NCBI RefSeq assembly: GCF_000455485.1
Contig: NZ_CBQR020000146.1
Span: 62,001-126,000 of the forward strand
Source: Gorillibacterium massiliense
Lineage (GTDB): Bacteria; Bacillota; Bacilli; Paenibacillales; NBRC-103111
Direction of reading: 5' to 3'
DNA: 64,000 bases
The notes beneath the pieces are model-generated. The model ran no database searches, was not told where the DNA came from, and saw only the letters and a list, made by a program, of their open reading frames with translations. Every line of letters begins with the position of its first letter. The stretch's first letter is position 1. Of the stretch, positions 59,598 through 64,000 are shown piece after piece. The position numbers were made by a program, and so were the translations under genes.

Positions 59598-61037
59598 GTG
59601 CTGGTATGGCTGCTGCTTGTCGCGATGTTGCTTTTTGTGATCCAGGTAGGTGTCGTTCTTCTTGTGGAATTTCGTAATCCTTCCAAAACGACGGCATGGC
59701 TTTTGATCATCTTTATGTTTCCCGTCATTGGTTTTTTTCTTTATTACATGATTGCCGGAGAATATCGAAAACGGAGATATGTGCGCCGCCACGGAAGGAG
59801 CCGTGTCCGTTATGTGCTGCCGGAAGCCGCCAGGCATAAAATCGCGGTGGCCAATAACGTCAAAGAGATGAATAACATCGATATCGCGAAGCAAAAGCGG
59901 CTGTTCAGCCTGCTAAAAAGCTTTCCCGAATCTCCGATCACCCTCTGCAACCAATCCGAGATTTTTTCGGACGGGACGGCAACCTTCGACGCTATTTTTA
60001 AGGCTCTGGAACAGGCACGCCATCACATCCATTTGGAATACTATATCATTCACTCCGATACCATCGGCACCGCCGTCAAAGAGATCCTGATCCGTAAAGC
60101 CCAGGAAGGCGTCGAAGTTCGTCTCTTGTTTGACGGCCTTGGATGCTACAAGCTGCCCTCCGCCTATATCGCCGAACTGCAGCAGGGGGGAGTGAAGGTC
60201 GGCTGTTTTTTCCCGCTGCGGAATGCCTTCCTGACGCGCAGGCTCAATTATCGGAATCATCGCAAAATCATCGTCGTCGACGGCACCGTCGGCTTTTTGG
60301 GCGGCATCAATATTGGGGACGAGTATTTGGGGCGGAATCCGAAGTTCGGCTTTTGGCGGGATACGCATATGCGGCTGGAAGGGGATGCGGTTTATTTTCT
60401 GCAGCAAACCTTTATCAACGATTGGGCATTCGTAAAAGGGGAAAAGCTCACGGACAGCGTGTACTACCCCGAGCATAAATGTACCGGAGATGAGCGGGTC
60501 CAGATCATGTCCAGCGGACCGGATGGGGAATGGGATACCATCCTTGAGCTGTATTTTGCCGCGATCAGTACGGCGGTGCAGCGGATCCACATCGTGACGC
60601 CATACTTTATTCCTGATCCCAGCTTGCTCATGGCAATTAAGACAGCTGCTCTTTCGGGAGTTGACGTGAAGGTGATTTTGCCGGGCATTTCCGATCACAT
60701 TCTTGTCAAATGGGCGTCTTTTGCGTATATTGAAGAATTGATGAGAGCGGGCGTCCGCTTCTTTCTGTATCAAGGAGGCTTCATCCACGCCAAAATCATG
60801 ATCGTCGACGAAACCCTCGGCACCGTCGGAACGGCTAATCTGGATATGCGCAGCTTTTTTGACAACTTCGAAATCAATGCGGTCATGTTCGCCAAGAAGA
60901 CGATCCAGGATTTGGAGGATGATTTTGGAGAGGATCTGGGGAATTGCAAGGAGATTGTACCCGAGGAGTTCGCCAAGCGGACCAATTACCAGCGTATGAA
61001 GGAAGTGCTGGCGCGCATGCTCTCTCCTTTGATGTAA
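59598..61037 (+). CDS. cls: Cardiolipin synthase
   Basis: 479 residues. Two N-terminal membrane helices, then two phospholipase-D HKD motifs: NHRKIIVVDG near 217 and HAKIMIVDETLG near 396, each with the expected Asn/Gly residues (GGINIGDEY, TANLDMRSF). Joins two phosphatidylglycerols into cardiolipin. The GTG at 59598 behind GGGGGG is preferred; TTG 59568 and ATG 59583 lack an SD. Confidence 0.93.
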   Translation: MLVWLLLVAMLLFVIQVGVVLLVEFRNPSKTTAWLLIIFMFPVIGFFLYYMIAGEYRKRRYVRRHGRSRVRYVLPEAARHKIAVANNVKEMNNIDIAKQKRLFSLLKSFPESPITLCNQSEIFSDGTATFDAIFKALEQARHHIHLEYYIIHSDTIGTAVKEILIRKAQEGVEVRLLFDGLGCYKLPSAYIAELQQGGVKVGCFFPLRNAFLTRRLNYRNHRKIIVVDGTVGFLGGINIGDEYLGRNPKFGFWRDTHMRLEGDAVYFLQQTFINDWAFVKGEKLTDSVYYPEHKCTGDERVQIMSSGPDGEWDTILELYFAAISTAVQRIHIVTPYFIPDPSLLMAIKTAALSGVDVKVILPGISDHILVKWASFAYIEELMRAGVRFFLYQGGFIHAKIMIVDETLGTVGTANLDMRSFFDNFEINAVMFAKKTIQDLEDDFGEDLGNCKEIVPEEFAKRTNYQRMKEVLARMLSPLM

Positions 61038-61090
61038 AGAAACATGGGAAAGCAGGTTAATCAGGGGAACCGGAAAGGATGGCTGTCATT

Positions 61091-61384
61091 ATGGGTGTTA
61101 AATTTGCAAAGGAATATGCACTGATTATGGATGATTTGACCCGCGCGCTGCAGGATGTGGAGGACGTTCAGGAGGCGCTGGGGATGGAACCGGAGGACTG
61201 GGGCGGCCTGAATGACGATGAAAAGGCGGAATGCCTGCGGACCCTTGCGGATGACGTGTTCTATGCGCTGGGAGCGGATCCGGTCATGGAGATCGGCTTG
61301 GCTACGGTTACCTACGATAAGGGCAACCATGTGATCCGGCTGGCCCATCCGGACAAAGTGGTGCGGATCGTTCATTTGCTTTAG
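61091..61384 (+). CDS. Hypothetical protein
   Basis: 97 residues, acidic, soluble. Contains FAKEYALIMDDLTRALQDVED and DDEKAECLRTLADDVFYALG, two helical segments then a beta tail. The ATG at 61079 overlaps GGAAAGG, so 61091 is more likely. Own terminator. Family not recognised. Confidence 0.6.
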   Translation: MGVKFAKEYALIMDDLTRALQDVEDVQEALGMEPEDWGGLNDDEKAECLRTLADDVFYALGADPVMEIGLATVTYDKGNHVIRLAHPDKVVRIVHLL

Positions 61385-61390
61385 AAGAAT

Positions 61391-61434
61391 AAAAAGGAGC
61401 TTGATGGCACTTGAGTCCATCAGGCTCCTTTTTG
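61391..61434. terminator. Bidirectional terminator
   Basis: AAAAAGGAGC/GCTCCTTTTT with inner TGATGG/CCATCA; T runs on both strands, shared by two convergent genes. Confidence 0.85.
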
Positions 61435-61448
61435 CGTGTGAGCGGAAT

Positions 61449-62981
61449 TTAATCCATCCCTTTGCTTACATGGATGATGATTTGATCGCCTGTCTTCATA
61501 TCGGCTCCCGCTTCCGGCTCCTGCTTGAACACCTGATCCTTCTCAGCGGCGTTGCGTTCCAGGAAATACTGATAGTGGAGGCCGTTGGCGATAGCTTGTT
61601 TTCCCGCGTCCTCCAAACTCATCCCGGTTAAATTCGGTGCGTGGATCGGCGTGCCTTCTTTCGGCGGTGCCGATCCGTTGTCGTCTGACTGCGTCGCATT
61701 GTCGCTTTCCGCAGGCGATGGACTTGCCGCCGCGTCCCCTTTGGCAGAAGGGGCAGTCGTTTGCCCGGGAGCGTTGGAGGATACGGATGTGCTTGAAGAT
61801 GGGAGATCAGGCGCTGCATCATGCTTGGGCCAGAAGAGCCAAATCAGGAATGCGGCGACAATGATAATGGACAGGATGATGACGATTCTTTTGATAGGTG
61901 AGGTACCGGTATCCTCTTCCTCCTCATCGTCATCGACTACAGGTCTGCGGATATAGGCATCGTCGGCCTTTTTGCCGTCGGCTTTAGGCTTCTCTCTTCT
62001 GCGGTCCGGAAAAGGCAAATCGTAATCGTATGATGACGATTTCTCATAAGGCGATGATTTCTCGTATGCCGCCGGGCTTCCGGGTTTTTCCGAACGGTCG
62101 GAACTATCCGCTCTTTCCGTTCTAGTTGGTGCGGCTTCATACCGGTCTTGCTTTTCATAGCGGTCGGATTCATAACGATCATATTTTTCCGGTTGCTCTA
62201 TGCTAGTCGGCTGCTTTTCCGACCATTCCTGGGCGATCTGCCGCTGCGGCTTGATTTGCTGCTGGGTATCCGGCTTGCGGAATCCGATGGCACCAGGGAG
62301 CAGCAGATCCTGAAAGCCGGCAGCCAGAGCGGATAAGGTTACCTGTCCCTGATAGGAACGCTCGATCCAGCGAATGAGCACCAGCTTATGTTCCTCCGGC
62401 GCGTTCAGACGCATCAGGCGCTTACCCGGCTCGTCCATCGCTTCGAAGGGTTCCGGGATGCGGGGAGAACCGGTGAGAAGCTGTAGGAGAAGGCCACACA
62501 GCCCAGCGGCTCCCTGCTTGTGAGAAGCGGCTTCTTCCCAGTAATTGATGACGGAGAGCTTCCCTTCGTCGCTGAGCCACAAATTATTGGCTTCTACAGA
62601 GTAGGCGGTAACGCCATCTTCTGCAGCTTCCAGCATGTGCGCCGCCAAATCGGCAGCCATGGCGACTGCCTGTGTAAAGGGCCATTGTTTCTGATCGATA
62701 TCATGGATCAAGGGGATACCGGTTTTGCGTTGAAAAACCACCTGGGTTGAAAAAGCGGAGAAGGAGGTGTCAAGAATATGCAGAAAGCCTTCTTTTGCAA
62801 AAGAGGAGGCCTTCCGTAAACGCTGGACAAAATCATCCTCCGAACTCCGGACGTGGTTTTCCACGGTGTACAAAATAACCTCCCGGTTCAGGGCAAGGTC
62901 TTCCCCATAGCACAAGGTCCCGAGGGAGACGGGAATGGACTGGGAGCGGGCCATGTAGCGATTTCCCGGATTCGGATTCAT
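61449..62981 (-). CDS. Membrane-anchored pseudokinase with PASTA domain
   Basis: 510 residues. Residues 1-250 follow the Ser/Thr kinase (PrkC-like) fold in outline but lack the catalytic set: the beta-3 lysine position reads VILYTV, the HRD loop YSVEANNLWL, and DFG is INYWEE. Next come a Tyr/Glu/Arg/Ser low-complexity linker (repeated RYE and YEKS units), an acidic stretch (DDDEEEED), one membrane helix (IVIILSIIIVAAFLIWLFW), a Ser/Pro/Ala-rich region and one PASTA domain (APNLTGMSLEDAGKQAIANG). PASTA domains bind muropeptides or lipid II. Likely a signalling scaffold. AAAGGATG precedes the start. Confidence 0.8.
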   Translation of the reverse strand: MNPNPGNRYMARSQSIPVSLGTLCYGEDLALNREVILYTVENHVRSSEDDFVQRLRKASSFAKEGFLHILDTSFSAFSTQVVFQRKTGIPLIHDIDQKQWPFTQAVAMAADLAAHMLEAAEDGVTAYSVEANNLWLSDEGKLSVINYWEEAASHKQGAAGLCGLLLQLLTGSPRIPEPFEAMDEPGKRLMRLNAPEEHKLVLIRWIERSYQGQVTLSALAAGFQDLLLPGAIGFRKPDTQQQIKPQRQIAQEWSEKQPTSIEQPEKYDRYESDRYEKQDRYEAAPTRTERADSSDRSEKPGSPAAYEKSSPYEKSSSYDYDLPFPDRRREKPKADGKKADDAYIRRPVVDDDEEEEDTGTSPIKRIVIILSIIIVAAFLIWLFWPKHDAAPDLPSSSTSVSSNAPGQTTAPSAKGDAAASPSPAESDNATQSDDNGSAPPKEGTPIHAPNLTGMSLEDAGKQAIANGLHYQYFLERNAAEKDQVFKQEPEAGADMKTGDQIIIHVSKGMD

Positions 62982-63033
62982 GAGACATCATCCTTTCTTG
63001 GCATTGCATTCCATTCGATACGGGCTGACGCGG

Positions 63034-63750
63034 TCAGTCCGCGCTTTGTATGATCAGTATGAGACCGCTTTTTGTCGTGACTGTTCCGATCTCGTCTTCC
63101 AACACATTGCTGATGCCCAAGGATTGTCCCATGGTCAGCTCTGCGTCGAAGAGCGGATACTGGAAGCCGGCAAGAGTAATTCCCGCCACCTGTAAGGTGA
63201 GAGGAAGGAGGGAGACGTGGGTAAATCTGCCGCGGCGGATCGTTGCGGTCTGTCCGGCGGCTAAGACGATAAGCTCATTATGCTTGTCTATAATTCGGGC
63301 ATGGATACCGCGGTTCAGCGCGTTCAGCAGCAGGTGCACATTGGCGAGGGAATGGTCGAAACGGGTGCCGAGTGCGCCGAAAAGCAAGATCTCCGCGGGC
63401 GGCGGATTCAGCTCAAAGGCTCTCTCCATCGCCATTTCGGTGTCGGTCAAATCTTTATGTACCGGATCGCATTCCTCGTAGCTCGCGCTGCCTGCTCGAA
63501 CCAAAGCGAGTTCTTCCGGTGTGACGGAGTCGAAGTCGCCTACGGACAAGTCAGGCTTGAGGCCATTTTGCAACAGGAAAAGCGCTCCGCGGTCGGCCCC
63601 GATCAAATAATCCCCAGGGTTCACTTCCGCGAGGGCCCAGTCGCCTAAATTGCCGCCGCTAAACAGGATCGCTCTTCGGCCATCCCATCTTTTTGCCGTG
63701 TTCGTTTCGATCTGGCTTGCTTTATGTTCTTTTGTGTATGGAGTCATCAT
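63034..63750 (-). CDS. thiN: Thiamine pyrophosphokinase
   Basis: 238 residues. FSGGNLGDW, GADRGALFLL, VGDFDSVTPEE, and KDLTDTEMAMERA are the family blocks; GALGTRFDHSLAN gives the thiamine-binding Arg/Asp. Makes TPP from thiamine and ATP, the cofactor PFOR needs. ATGATG start; its first codon overlaps the stop of the gene upstream, so they are co-transcribed. Confidence 0.92.
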   Translation of the reverse strand: MMTPYTKEHKASQIETNTAKRWDGRRAILFSGGNLGDWALAEVNPGDYLIGADRGALFLLQNGLKPDLSVGDFDSVTPEELALVRAGSASYEECDPVHKDLTDTEMAMERAFELNPPPAEILLFGALGTRFDHSLANVHLLLNALNRGIHARIIDKHNELIVLAAGQTATIRRGRFTHVSLLPLTLQVAGITLAGFQYPLFDAELTMGQSLGISNVLEDEIGTVTTKSGLILIIQSAD

Positions 63751-64000
63751 GTAAGGATTCGATCTCCCTTTAAAAGTCCCTCTGCCATTTGAAACAGCTC
63801 TTTGGAGGGGTGGGTATGAAAGCCAATCTCGGGATCCTGCGCGCCGGCCAGCATCGCCTTTGCTACCGTTTCCGCAGGTATCGGTTTATATGCCCGGAAG
63901 GGGCCGCTGAACAGGAACGGGAGCCTGCGGCTGACGACAGCCGCCGTTTCTTCCCCCGGACGATGCTCCTTCCGCTTGCCGAGAAGCAGTGACGGGCGGT
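63747..64000 (-). CDS. Partial NAD(P)-binding oxidoreductase, C-terminal 83 residues
   Basis: The frame enters from the right edge and ends at TGA 63749-63747, overlapping the thiN start. RPSLLLGKRKEHRPGEE, FLFSGPFRAYKPIPAETVAKAM and a final HPSKELFQMA look like the C-terminal half of atypical SDR (YbjT/HTATIP2-like) proteins that bind NAD(P). The N-terminal Rossmann fold is outside the window. Confidence 0.75.
   Translation of the reverse strand, partial: RPSLLLGKRKEHRPGEETAAVVSRRLPFLFSGPFRAYKPIPAETVAKAMLAGAQDPEIGFHTHPSKELFQMAEGLLKGDRILT

Noticed and set aside
1-64000. CRISPR arrays, tRNA or rRNA genes, insertion sequences, prophage
   Set aside because: No regularly spaced direct repeats, cloverleaf genes, transposase or phage-like proteins were seen on reading both strands.

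Overview
The window looks like chromosomal DNA of a facultatively anaerobic Paenibacillaceae member (Firmicutes, moderate GC). The reasons are strong purine-rich ribosome binding sites, frequent GTG and TTG starts, many U-tract terminators, a SAM-I riboswitch on metNIQ, an Fnr with a C-terminal cysteine cluster as in Bacillus, and an RsbV/RsbW/SigB stress cascade. No rRNA, tRNA, CRISPR array, phage or transposase was seen. This placement is inference from gene content; no 16S rRNA is present.

Layout. 1-8200: a partial membrane protein facing an LnrLMN-like ABC exporter, two small envelope genes, a lipoprotein and an LCP cell-wall ligase. 8200-21700: an almost complete pyruvate-to-hydrogen module: maturase hydE, a two-polypeptide pyruvate:ferredoxin oxidoreductase, a HydCBA-type [FeFe] hydrogenase, and hydG, aspA and hydF. 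21850-25450: an ECF sigma factor co-encoded with an ABC transporter. 25900-34820: anaerobic metabolism (nirB-nirD-nirC, divergent fnr and mobA, pflB-pflA). 35000-42600: housekeeping and envelope genes (TSUP transporter, metal-dependent hydrolase, lepB, L,D-transpeptidase, NfeD/SPFH pair), a low-GC tetR-hydrolase cassette, and udk. 42850-46330: metNIQ under a SAM riboswitch. 46700-53400: cold-shock protein, recQ, a response-regulator phosphatase with a CheR-like partner, glgC and an SDR. 53500-61040: general-stress region with two RsbV/RsbW pairs, sigB, dps, DUF948, YtxH, GlsB and cardiolipin synthase. 61090-64000: a PASTA pseudokinase, thiamine pyrophosphokinase and a partial NAD(P)-binding protein.

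How the parts fit. PFOR would reduce ferredoxin from pyruvate, and the HydABC complex would combine ferredoxin and NADH to evolve H2. PFL gives a second, formate-yielding route from pyruvate, and NirBD uses NADH to reduce nitrite to ammonium. Two classes of control element are readable. Boxes of the TGTGA-N6-TCACA type sit at exactly -41.5 from good -10 hexamers upstream of hydE, nirB and fnr itself, and about -42.5 before pflB, as expected for an Fnr-type activator. Boxes of the stricter TTGTGAA-N4-TTCACAA (Rex) type sit before the PFOR genes and, in triplicate, before the hydrogenase genes. A third set, resembling SigB promoters (G[TA]TTnA, a 12-15 bp gap, G[GT]GTAA), precedes many genes in the sigB half of the window.

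The most unusual items are the triple Rex-like operator, the structured RNA-like block between the cold-shock gene and recQ, a 26-codon gene with its own SD and terminator, the PASTA pseudokinase, and a tetR cassette bounded by near-duplicate terminators.
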